Source: Jatrophihabitans sp. GAS493
GTDB lineage: Bacteria; Actinomycetota; Actinomycetes; Mycobacteriales; Jatrophihabitantaceae
DNA: 64,000 nucleotides
Direction of reading: 5' to 3'
NCBI RefSeq assembly: GCF_900230215.1
Contig: NZ_LT907982.1
Location: forward strand, 3,953,568 to 4,017,567
Shown: positions 32,800-40,825 of the stretch, piece after piece
Layout: each line of letters starts with the position of its first letter
How positions within the stretch are numbered: position 1 is the first letter of the stretch
The notes under the pieces: generated by a model
The model's database searches: none
Seen by the model: only the letters and a program-made list of their open reading frames with translations
What the model was told of the DNA's origin: nothing
Position numbers and translations under genes: made by a program

Positions 32800-35327
32800 T
32801 GTCTTCGAACGAAGATCTCGATCTCGAGATCGTCCAGGAATTTCTGATCGAAAGCCACGAGAACCTCGATCAGCTCGACCGGGACCTCGTCTCGCTGGAG
32901 CAGACGCCGGATTCCCGCGAGCTCCTCGCCAGCATCTTCCGCACCATCCACACCATCAAGGGAACCAGCGGATTCCTCGCCTACCACCGGCTCGAGGCCG
33001 TCACCCACGCCGGTGAGAGCCTGCTGGCCAAGCTGCGCGACGGTGCCTTCCGGATGACACCGGACACCGCCGACGCGCTGCTGCGCATGGTCGACGCCGT
33101 CCGGGCGATCCTGGTCAACATCGAACAGCAGCACAACGAAGGCGACGCCGACGTCACCCCGCTGGTCGAGGAGCTGCGCGCGCTGCTGGAGAGCAAGCTG
33201 GCCGAGGCTGCGGCCGGCGAAGCCGCCCCCTCCGTTGACGCCGACGCTGAGGTCGAGGCTGTCGTTGACGCGACGGCCGAGCCGGTCGCTGCGGACGCAG
33301 CCCCCGCCGCCGGCCCGAGCGGGCTGGAGATCCTGAAGCCGAAGGCGCCGGCCAAGCCACGTGCCCCGCGAGCCAGCACCGCCAAGGCCGCCCCGAAGGC
33401 CGCTCCGGCGAAGGCCGCTCCGGCGAAGGCGATTGCGGCCAAGACCGCCGCCGTCACTCCGGTCGAGACCGCAGTCGTCGAGCCGGTCACCGCCAAGCCA
33501 GCCGCCGCGAAGGCTCCGGCCAAGGCCGCTGCGGCCAAGGCCAACCCGAACGCCGCCGCCCCGGCCGAGGCCGATGGCCGACCGGGCATCGGCGACTCGA
33601 CGATTCGCGTCGACGTGACCCTGCTCGAGCAGTTGATGCGTCTGGTCGGAGAGCTCGTCCTGGCCCGCAACCAGATCGTGCAGCGGGCCAGCACCATCGA
33701 AGACGATGAGCTGGGGCGCGCCTGCCACCGGCTCAACCTGGTGGCCGGCGAGCTGCAGGAGGGTGTCATGCGCACCCGCATGCAGCCGATCGACCACGTC
33801 TGGTCGAAGCTCCCGCGAGTCGTGCGCGACCTCAGCTCACAGCTGGGGCGTACCGTCCGCCTCGAGATGGAGGGTGGCGACACCGAGCTCGACCGCACCC
33901 TGCTGGAGGCGGTCAAGGACCCGCTGACCCACCTGGTGCGCAACGCCATCGACCACGGCATCGAAGACCCCGAGACGCGCCGCGTCGCCGGCAAGGACAC
34001 CACCGGTGTCCTCACGCTGCGCGCCGCCCACGAAGGCGGCCAGATCCTGGTCGAGATCAAGGACGACGGCAAGGGCCTCGACCCTGAGGTACTCGGTCGT
34101 AAGGCTGTCGAGAAGGGCATCGTCACCCAGGCCCAGCTCGACTCGATGGGCCCGAACGACATCCTTCAGCTCGTCTTCGTCCCCGGTTTCTCAACCGCCT
34201 CGGCCGTCACCAACGTCTCCGGACGAGGCGTCGGCATGGACGTGGTGCGCACCAACATCGAGCGGATCGGCGGCTCCATCGACGTCGACTCCACGGTCGG
34301 TGTCGGTACGGCCTGGCGTCTGCGCATCCCGCTGACCCTGGCGATCGTCCCCGCCCTCACCGTCGAGTGCGCCGGCCAGCGTTTCGCCATCCCGCAGGTG
34401 AACCTGCTGGAGCTGGTAAGCCTGGACGAACGCAGCTCGGCCGGCGTCGAGAACATGGCTGGAGCCGAGGTGTACCGCCTACGCGGCTCGCTGCTGCCGC
34501 TGGTCCGCCTCGACGAGGCGCTGAAGCTCAAGCGCGCCACCGACGAGGAGGTCGGCACCCTGGTGGTCGCCGTCCTGGAAGCCGATGATCGTCGATTCGG
34601 GCTGGTCGTCGACCGGGTCCTCGACACCGAGGAGATCGTCGTCAAGCCGCTGTCCAGCGCGTTGAAGGAGCTCGGCCTCTACGCCGGCGCCACCATCCTC
34701 GGTGACGGCGCGGTCTCCCTCATCCTCGATGTGCAGAGCCTGGCCCGCCGCCGGCTGCGCGCCGTCGACTCGCACGAAAGCGCACAGAGCCAGCGCAGCC
34801 GGGGTGCCGGAGCCGGCTCCTCGGAGCGTCAGCTGCTGGTGGTCGCTCTCGGCGGTGACCGTCGGGTCGCCGTTCCGCTCGACGTGGTCACCCGTCTCGA
34901 GCAGTTCCCGGCCGACAGCATCGAGCGCGTCGGCCGCCGTGATGTGGTCCGCTACCGTGGCGCGATCATGCCGCTGGTGCGCCTCTCGGAGCACCTTGGC
35001 AGTGGCTTCAACGATGACCGCGAGACCATCCCCGGCGTCGTCTACTCCGCCCACGGACGCAGCGTCGCGCTGGCCGTCGGCGAGATCGTGGACATCGTCG
35101 CGGAGAGCTCGGTCGTGCACAGCGACGTCGAGGACATCGGCCTCATCGGATCGGCGGTCATCCGTGATCGCGTCACCGAGATGCTCGACGTCCGCGCGGC
35201 GATTCTCGCCGCCGACCCGATGTTCTTCGCCGAGGACGCCACGTCCGGAGCAGCCTTCACCGGCGAGTACTTCGCCGACCAAGAGCAGTTCTCGGGCGAG
35301 AACTACGACCTGATCGGAGCCAACTGA
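32799..35327 (+). CDS. cheA: Chemotaxis histidine kinase CheA with two C-terminal CheW-like domains
   Basis: An 842-aa kinase. Domains in order: Hpt with the phosphorylated His51 in IFRTIHTIKGTSGFL; an Ala/Lys/Pro-rich linker (about residues 145-260); the dimerisation helices (LMRLVGELVLARNQIVQRA, about 285-345); the ATPase with HLVRNAIDHGIEDP (N box), VEIKDDGKGLD and GRGVGMDVVRTNIERIGGS; a CheW-like domain (about 515-650); and a second CheW-like domain (about 685-810, RQLLVVALGGDRRVAVPLDVV). No separate CheY-binding P2 domain is obvious, the linker taking its place. cheW follows with a TGATG overlap. Confidence 0.95.
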   Translation: MSSNEDLDLEIVQEFLIESHENLDQLDRDLVSLEQTPDSRELLASIFRTIHTIKGTSGFLAYHRLEAVTHAGESLLAKLRDGAFRMTPDTADALLRMVDAVRAILVNIEQQHNEGDADVTPLVEELRALLESKLAEAAAGEAAPSVDADAEVEAVVDATAEPVAADAAPAAGPSGLEILKPKAPAKPRAPRASTAKAAPKAAPAKAAPAKAIAAKTAAVTPVETAVVEPVTAKPAAAKAPAKAAAAKANPNAAAPAEADGRPGIGDSTIRVDVTLLEQLMRLVGELVLARNQIVQRASTIEDDELGRACHRLNLVAGELQEGVMRTRMQPIDHVWSKLPRVVRDLSSQLGRTVRLEMEGGDTELDRTLLEAVKDPLTHLVRNAIDHGIEDPETRRVAGKDTTGVLTLRAAHEGGQILVEIKDDGKGLDPEVLGRKAVEKGIVTQAQLDSMGPNDILQLVFVPGFSTASAVTNVSGRGVGMDVVRTNIERIGGSIDVDSTVGVGTAWRLRIPLTLAIVPALTVECAGQRFAIPQVNLLELVSLDERSSAGVENMAGAEVYRLRGSLLPLVRLDEALKLKRATDEEVGTLVVAVLEADDRRFGLVVDRVLDTEEIVVKPLSSALKELGLYAGATILGDGAVSLILDVQSLARRRLRAVDSHESAQSQRSRGAGAGSSERQLLVVALGGDRRVAVPLDVVTRLEQFPADSIERVGRRDVVRYRGAIMPLVRLSEHLGSGFNDDRETIPGVVYSAHGRSVALAVGEIVDIVAESSVVHSDVEDIGLIGSAVIRDRVTEMLDVRAAILAADPMFFAEDATSGAAFTGEYFADQEQFSGENYDLIGAN

Positions 35328-35767
35328 TGGCCACCCTGCTGGCGACCTTCCACCTCGGCGACTACCTCTGCGCGGTCCCCGTCGGTGAGGTTCAGGAGGT
35401 GCTGATGGAGCAGACGCGCACGCCTGCCCCGGGTGCCTCGAAGTACGTCACCGGTCTGATCAACCTGCGCGGCCAGGTCGTCACCGCGCTCGATCTGCGT
35501 CTGCGGATGGGCGTCGCCACCACGGTCGAACAGCGTCCGTCGATGAACGTCGTCGTCTGCTTCCGCAACGAGGTCTGGAGCCTGCTGGTCGACAGCATCG
35601 GCGACGTCATCGAGGTCGAGGAGTCGCAGTTCGAGGCGCCGCCGGAGACCCTGCACGGTGCACTGCGTGAGCTGATCACCGGGGCCTACAAGCTCGACGG
35701 ACGACTTCTGCTCGTCCTCAACGTCGAGCGGGCGCTGGACGTCAGCACCGAACCCGCCGCCGCCTGA
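35327..35767 (+). CDS. cheW: Chemotaxis coupling protein CheW
   Basis: A 146-aa single CheW domain that links chemoreceptors to CheA. Recognised by FHLGDYLCAVPVGEVQEVL, APGASKYVTGLINLRGQVVTALDLRLRMG and LLVDSIGDVIEVEESQFE. The ATG overlaps the cheA stop, so the two are made together. Confidence 0.95.
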   Translation: MATLLATFHLGDYLCAVPVGEVQEVLMEQTRTPAPGASKYVTGLINLRGQVVTALDLRLRMGVATTVEQRPSMNVVVCFRNEVWSLLVDSIGDVIEVEESQFEAPPETLHGALRELITGAYKLDGRLLLVLNVERALDVSTEPAAA

Positions 35768-35845
35768 TCGGTAGCCGCAGCGACCGCCCAGTACTCTGAT
35801 CGCGACGATGAGCTACTGGATTTCATTCTTGATCATTGGTGAAGC

Positions 35846-36829
35846 ATGACGATCTCTCTAGTGAGTGCGCCGATCATCGGCTTCGATCTGGTGCGCCACC
35901 CGCACGGGTCGGCGGTGGCTGAGATTCTGCTGCTCGGGCTGAGCCTCGAGGCGCAGGATCTGCCGCTATTTGCCACCGGCTCAGCCAGCGATCCCGGATT
36001 CGGCCTGTGGCGGGCGCGAGCGATCGCGACCGATCCGATCTCCCGCCCGCTGCGCAGCGTCCGGGACACGCGACGCTCCGGTGCAGCGGTGAGCGAAGCA
36101 CGGCCGGTCCAGGCCCGGCCGGCCGATCCGCGGCCGGAGACGAACCCCTCACTGAGCGCGCAGGAGCAGTTGGCCAGCGCCATCGATGCCCTGCTGCACA
36201 GCATGATCATCGATATCGACGTGCTGGAGCAGCTGATCCGCCGCGATGTTCTGGGCTGGTGTACGCCGGGTTCGCCGTTTCCGATGGGCGAGACGGAGTC
36301 CCAGCGAGGAGTGCCGGTTGACCCCGACCACGCCCGCCTGGCCGCCAATGCCCTTGTGGATGCCATCGCCGCCGAATGGGTGGCCGACCTCGATGATGAG
36401 TTCGCCGCCCGGCTGCGCACCCCCCTCGATCGGGTTCGGGGCGGACTCCCCCACCGCGCGCCGAATGTCGGCCCCTGCGCGCTGCCGATCATGCGCATTC
36501 TGCAGGATCTTCGCCAGCTTGGCCCGGACGGCTGTATCCGGCTGCGCGGTGTGAACACCGTGCTCGGTTCGGGCGTCGAGACCTGGGCCGCGGCCGTGCA
36601 CGAGACCTCCTGGGCCGTCATGACAACCGGCCGGGTGCACGCCGCGGCGACTGCGCAACTGCTCGCCGTTCAGGCCTTCGGTGAGAGTGGCCTCAACGCC
36701 GCCGACGGGGCCGAGGGAATCTGGAACATCGTGAGCGGGCACCTGCACGCGAGCGTCGTCGGTGACGTCCTGGCCGAGGAGACCAAGCAGTCGCTGGCCA
36801 AGGCCTGGGTCACTGCGCTCGCCAGCTAG
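35846..36829 (+). CDS. Unknown protein in the chemotaxis cluster
   Basis: A 327-aa protein starting MTISLVSAPIIGFDLVRHPHG. I recognise no domain. It looks soluble, with a polar, Arg/Pro-rich stretch at about residues 68-103 between two more ordered parts (AQEQLASAIDALLHSMIIDIDVLEQLI; ALPIMRILQDLRQLGPDGCIRLRGV). The coding strand is chosen because the opposite frames give only Ser/Arg-rich shadow sequence. It follows cheW by 78 bases on the same strand and converges with cheR, so it may belong to the cheA operon. Confidence 0.7.
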   Translation: MTISLVSAPIIGFDLVRHPHGSAVAEILLLGLSLEAQDLPLFATGSASDPGFGLWRARAIATDPISRPLRSVRDTRRSGAAVSEARPVQARPADPRPETNPSLSAQEQLASAIDALLHSMIIDIDVLEQLIRRDVLGWCTPGSPFPMGETESQRGVPVDPDHARLAANALVDAIAAEWVADLDDEFAARLRTPLDRVRGGLPHRAPNVGPCALPIMRILQDLRQLGPDGCIRLRGVNTVLGSGVETWAAAVHETSWAVMTTGRVHAAATAQLLAVQAFGESGLNAADGAEGIWNIVSGHLHASVVGDVLAEETKQSLAKAWVTALAS

Positions 36830-36853
36830 CCGTCCGTCCAGATCTGTCTGCGA

Positions 36854-36897
36854 ACGTCCTGCACATTGCGCGTCATAGCGCCCAATGTGCAGGACGT
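36854..36897. repeat. Long inverted repeat between convergent genes
   Basis: ACGTCCTGCACATTG (36854-36868) and its exact complement CAATGTGCAGGACGT (36883-36897) form a 15-bp stem with a 14-base loop that can extend by three more pairs. It sits between the convergent unknown gene and cheR. It may work as a two-way terminator, although no T-tract follows, or be a copy of a dispersed intergenic palindrome. Confidence 0.8.
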
Positions 36898-36926
36898 ACG
36901 AACGCGGAAGCGGGGGTGGTCGCGGG

Positions 36927-37745
36927 CTAGCGGGGGCGGTAGACCGGAACCCGGCCGATCTGCTCGCGCACCCAGCTGTCGTCCACGCCGATCGTCGTCT
37001 CGGCGCCGCCGAGCAGCAGGTAAGCGTCCGGGCGGCAGACCGCGCGGATGCGCTGCAGGATCTCCCGCCGCGTCTCCACCGAGAAGTAGATGAGGACGTT
37101 ACGCAGGAAGACCACGTCGAACTGGCCGATCGCCGGCAACGGCTGGGAGAGGTTCAGCTGGCGGAAGGAGACCATCTTGCGGATGTTCTCATTGATCTGC
37201 CAGTGCATTCCGGCCTTGCTGAAGTGCTTGACCAGCTTCATCGCCGGCAGACCGCGGTTGATCTCACCCTGCGTGTACGTGCCGCGCTGGGCCTGCGCGA
37301 TGATGCCGGGCGCGATGTCGGTGGCCAGGATCTCGCAACCTGCGGCACCGGCACCCAGAATGCTGTCTTTCACGATCATTCCGATGCTGTACGGCTCCTG
37401 ACCGGTCGAGCAGGCGGCCGACCAGATCCGCACATTGCGGGTTCCGTGCACACTTCGGCTGAGCTTGGGCAGGATCTCGGTCTCGAGCGCGACAAAGGGC
37501 TGGCTATCGCGAAACCAGGAAGTCTCGTTCGTGGTCAGGGCCTCGACGATGTCGTCGCGGGTACGTCGATCCGCGGTGCTACGGGTGTGTTCGACGAAGG
37601 TCGAGACATCCGACTTTCCGGAGAGCCGGGCCAGTGGAGCCAACCGGGACTCGACCAGGTACTCCTTACCTGGCTCGAGGACGATCGCCGCATCGGAACG
37701 AAGTACCGTGCAGACCCACTCGAAGGCTGCAGTGCTGATTGGCAT
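36927..37745 (-). CDS. cheR: Chemotaxis protein methyltransferase CheR
   Basis: CheR methylates glutamates of chemoreceptors with SAM. The 272-aa protein has the N-terminal helical domain, LTTNETSWFRDSQPFVALE, the SAM motif VRIWSAACSTGQEPYSIGM, LATDIAPGIIAQAQRGTY and DVVFLRNVLIYFSVETRREIL. Its ATG overlaps the cheB stop (TAATG), so methylation and demethylation enzymes are made as a pair. Confidence 0.95.
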   Translation of the reverse strand: MPISTAAFEWVCTVLRSDAAIVLEPGKEYLVESRLAPLARLSGKSDVSTFVEHTRSTADRRTRDDIVEALTTNETSWFRDSQPFVALETEILPKLSRSVHGTRNVRIWSAACSTGQEPYSIGMIVKDSILGAGAAGCEILATDIAPGIIAQAQRGTYTQGEINRGLPAMKLVKHFSKAGMHWQINENIRKMVSFRQLNLSQPLPAIGQFDVVFLRNVLIYFSVETRREILQRIRAVCRPDAYLLLGGAETTIGVDDSWVREQIGRVPVYRPR

Positions 37746-39247
37746 TAGGTATTGCTCCGCCTAACTGCTACTGGTTGCGTCGCATTCACCGGTGAGGTGA
37801 CTGAGTGGGACGACGCGATAGGTGAGATCCGACGCAGGATGGCGTCGGCGATGACATGTACATCAAGCAACTCTTCGGCGAGACCATCCCCGGCCACCGC
37901 GCCGGGCATTCCCCAGACCACCGAACTTGCCTGGTCCTGTGCGATTACCTGTCCGCCGGCGGCCCGAATCTCCCCTGCGCCGCGACGACCGTCGCTCCCC
38001 ATACCAGTGAGGACAACCCCGAGTACTCCAGAACCGAACGCCCTCGCCGCTGAGCGGAAGAGCACGTCCACTGCAGGGCGGCAGAAGTTCTCCGGCGCCC
38101 CTCCCCCAAGTTTTGTATAGGCGTTCGGGCCGGTGACGTCGATCTCCATGTGCAGGTCACCCGGCGCAATGTAGACGCTTCCCGGCACCAGCAGTTCACC
38201 ACCGGCCGACTCTCGCACGGTTAACTTGCAGACCCGATCCAGGCGCTCGGCAAGGAGCTGGGTGAAGATCGGCGGCATGTGCTGGACGATCAGAATCGGC
38301 ACCGGGAAACTGGCCGGCAACAGCGGTAGGACCTGGTTCAGTGCCTCCGGGCCGCCGGTCGAGGTGCCGATGACGAGCAACTTGATGCGCGCGCCCCCGG
38401 CGGCCGAGGCCCGCTTCGGGACGGCATTCTGGTTGGCCCGCGTCCCGGAGTCGGCCACGGCGGAGGCGCTCGGCACACCCGGACGTAGGGCTACCGGCGG
38501 GAAAGTGCGCTCAGCTGGACGCGCTGGCGCAACCGCCGACGGCAGAACTGACGAGGGTGGGGCCGGGCGCGTAGTCGCGGGGGTACTCCGCGGCGACTGG
38601 CCGGGTCGGGGCGCCGGTGATGACGGGGCGGCGGCCTCTGACAGCGCTGGAGGAGTGGACGGGCGCAGGGAAGCCGGTTGAGTCGGCGACGCCAGGAGCG
38701 GCTCGGTCGCGGGCACCGGTAGCGCGGGATGGACCTGAGCGGGCTGCTCGACCTCGTCCGGGACGACGACCGCGGCCGCGACCTGGGTGGCCGCCGATCG
38801 GGACACTCCGGCGCTGTTGCCGGGCTCGGCCCACGGTGCGACGCCGGTGAGGGCAAGCACCCGCGGGATGAGGTTGATGCGGACGTTGTTGCGGGACTCC
38901 TCGATGCTGTTGGAGTGTGCGGGCTTGGTGACATAGTCGGTCGCGCCGGCCGCGAGCGCGTCAAAGGTGATGCGCGCCCCTCGCTCGGTGAGCGTGCTGA
39001 ACATGATCACCGGTATGCGCCGCCCGCTGCGACGCAGCGCCCGTACGGTGTTCACGCCGTCCAGGACGGGCATCTCGATGTCGAGCACGATGACATCCAC
39101 AACCGTCGTCTCAAGCGCATCCAACGCCAGCTGTCCGTTGGCCGCGGAGGCGACGATCTCGATCTGCGGATGCTCGGAGAGCGTGTCGGAGATCAGTCGG
39201 CGGATGACCGCTGAGTCATCGACCACCATCACTCTCGCGATTCGCAT
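37745..39247 (-). CDS. cheB: Chemotaxis protein-glutamate methylesterase CheB
   Basis: A 500-aa CheB with a receiver domain (MVVDDSAVIRRLI, phospho-acceptor in VIVLDIEMPVLDGV, VTKPAHSNS) and a C-terminal methylesterase with the catalytic Ser in LVIGTSTGGPEALNQVL, His in LIVQHMPPIFTQLLAERL and Asp in VVLTGMGSDGRRGAGEI. Between them is a Pro/Ala/Ser-rich linker of about 140 residues, far longer than the usual short linker, making the protein about 150 residues longer than E. coli CheB. The ATG at 39247 (MRIARVMVVDD) follows AGGGGG. Confidence 0.95.
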   Translation of the reverse strand: MRIARVMVVDDSAVIRRLISDTLSEHPQIEIVASAANGQLALDALETTVVDVIVLDIEMPVLDGVNTVRALRRSGRRIPVIMFSTLTERGARITFDALAAGATDYVTKPAHSNSIEESRNNVRINLIPRVLALTGVAPWAEPGNSAGVSRSAATQVAAAVVVPDEVEQPAQVHPALPVPATEPLLASPTQPASLRPSTPPALSEAAAPSSPAPRPGQSPRSTPATTRPAPPSSVLPSAVAPARPAERTFPPVALRPGVPSASAVADSGTRANQNAVPKRASAAGGARIKLLVIGTSTGGPEALNQVLPLLPASFPVPILIVQHMPPIFTQLLAERLDRVCKLTVRESAGGELLVPGSVYIAPGDLHMEIDVTGPNAYTKLGGGAPENFCRPAVDVLFRSAARAFGSGVLGVVLTGMGSDGRRGAGEIRAAGGQVIAQDQASSVVWGMPGAVAGDGLAEELLDVHVIADAILRRISPIASSHSVTSPVNATQPVAVRRSNT

Positions 39248-39254
39248 GAACCCC

Positions 39255-39282
39255 CTATCGACCACGACGGGCCGGGCATGAA
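39255..39282 (-). promoter_or_regulatory. Candidate motility-sigma promoter of cheB-cheR
   Basis: Minus strand: TTCA at 39282-39279, 16-base spacer, GTCGATAG at 39262-39255. One mismatch in each box to CTCA / GCCGAW. It lies so close to the start codon at 39247 that the transcript would be almost leaderless, which weakens the call. Confidence 0.35.
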
Positions 39283-39390
39283 CGGAAAGCGGTCAGACCG
39301 CAGCCGCAGACGCAGCCGCCCGCAACTCTAGGGATTTCCCTACTCGGGTCACCGCAGCCGCGTGCACCGCACACGCCTGCCGGCACCGCC

Positions 39391-40686
39391 TCAGGTGAGC
39401 GGGCGGGTGGCCCCGAAGTAGCCGTAGTCCACCGCGTTCATCGGCGTGATCTTGATGACGTCGCCACTGTGCGGGGCCTGCACCACGTTGCCGCCGCCGA
39501 GGTAGATGGCGACATGCGAGATGTTGCCCGCCCCGCCGGCCGGCGACCAGAAGACCAGGTCACCCGGCATCAGGTCGGCCACCGACGGGTGCAGCGACCC
39601 GGCCTCGACGTACTGTTCGGCCGCGTTGTGGGTCAGGCTGATGTAGGGACCCCAGGCGTACATCATGAGCCCGGAGCAGTCGAAGCCGACGATGCTGCCG
39701 TCGTTGGCCGAATCGGCGTCAACGGCGACTCCGAGCGTCGGGCCGGAGATGCCTCCGCCGGCCCAGGAGTACGGCGTGCCCAGCCAGCGCAGCGCGCGGT
39801 TCACCGCGGTCTGCCCGGCGGCCGGTGTCCAGCGGCCGGTGTTCGGTGCTATCGGGACGCTCTGGGCCGAGGCCACCTGGTTCGCGTACTGCACCTGCAG
39901 CGCCCGGGCCTGCGCCGCGGTGAAGGCGGGGACCGCGGCCTGTTCGGCGGCCAGCGCCTCGGCTGCCGCCGCCTGAACGCTCTTGGCGGCGCTGAGGGCC
40001 TGGTTCAGCGACGCCTGTTCGGCTCGCGCCTTGGCCGAGGCGGCCCGAGCCGCCGCCACCGCCTGCTCAGCGGCGGTGGTCGCCGCCCGCTGGCGCTGCA
40101 AGGCGTCCTTCGCCGCCTGCTCGGCCGTCGTCACCGCGGCGAGCGCCAGGCCGAACTGGGTCAACACATTGGCCTGCTCGGCGGAGAGTTGCTGCTTGAG
40201 ACCGGTCTGGTCGAGCAGAGTCTCCAGGTCGGGCGCGGAGATCATTGCGGCCACCGACGAACCCGGCACGTTGTTACCACTCTCGTAGGCCGTGATGACC
40301 ATGCTCACGACCTGCGCGTGCTTCTCCTCGACGGTCTGCTGGGCGGTCCGCCGTTGCTGCTCGGCCGCGGCGGCGGCGTCGGCCGCCGTCTGTTGTAGTT
40401 CCATCTGCCTCGTGTAGCGCTGCTCAGCGACCTCAGCGGCGCCGTTGGCGGCCGCGACGCGGCCCCGAGCGGCGACGATCTTGGCGGTGAGGGCGGCCAC
40501 CTGCGCGTCGGCTGCGGATTTCTGCGCCTCGGCCGTGCTGGTTGACCCCGCGGATGACGCCCCCACCGGCGCCGGATCGGCGGCGGCGCTGCGAGTGGTG
40601 GTGGTGATGCACAGCAGCAGGCAGAGCAGAACCGGCAGGGATGCGGCGAGTAACTTTCTACCGGTCTGTGCGGCGATGCCAGCCAT
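39391..40686 (-). CDS. Secreted NlpC/P60 peptidoglycan endopeptidase with coiled-coil N-terminus
   Basis: A 431-aa RipA-like cell-wall hydrolase. A signal peptide (about residues 8-36) is followed by a long Ala/Gln/Glu-rich coiled coil (about 50-270) and an NlpC/P60 domain at about 295-431, with the catalytic Cys in IVGFDCSGLMMYAWG, His in GNISHVAIYLGGGNVV and a third residue in QAPHSGDVI. It probably cleaves stem peptides of peptidoglycan. AGGAG precedes the ATG at 40686. A perfect FliA-type promoter pattern lies about 95 bases upstream, suggesting a role in flagellum insertion. Confidence 0.93.
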   Translation of the reverse strand: MAGIAAQTGRKLLAASLPVLLCLLLCITTTTRSAAADPAPVGASSAGSTSTAEAQKSAADAQVAALTAKIVAARGRVAAANGAAEVAEQRYTRQMELQQTAADAAAAAEQQRRTAQQTVEEKHAQVVSMVITAYESGNNVPGSSVAAMISAPDLETLLDQTGLKQQLSAEQANVLTQFGLALAAVTTAEQAAKDALQRQRAATTAAEQAVAAARAASAKARAEQASLNQALSAAKSVQAAAAEALAAEQAAVPAFTAAQARALQVQYANQVASAQSVPIAPNTGRWTPAAGQTAVNRALRWLGTPYSWAGGGISGPTLGVAVDADSANDGSIVGFDCSGLMMYAWGPYISLTHNAAEQYVEAGSLHPSVADLMPGDLVFWSPAGGAGNISHVAIYLGGGNVVQAPHSGDVIKITPMNAVDYGYFGATRPLT

Positions 40687-40779
40687 CCGAACTGCTCCTG
40701 ATCCGTCAGACGCGCACCGTCCGTGTCGCTGCTTCAGACCGTTCAGCGCGCGTTCCCGTCCGTGGGTTCACCCCTTCTC

Positions 40780-40805
40780 TTCGGCAGTACGGCCCTATAC
40801 CTGAG
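40780..40805 (-). promoter_or_regulatory. Motility-sigma promoter of the NlpC/P60 gene
   Basis: Minus strand: CTCA at 40805-40802, 16-base spacer, GCCGAA at 40785-40780. This matches both boxes of the pattern CTCA-N15/17-GCCGAA exactly, the best of the six sites found in the window. Confidence 0.65.
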
Positions 40806-40825
40806 CTTCCGGACTGGGCTTCCAG

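Noticed and set aside
36854-36897. Classical Rho-independent terminator
   Set aside because: The stem is excellent but no T-run follows on either strand, so I report it as an inverted repeat only.
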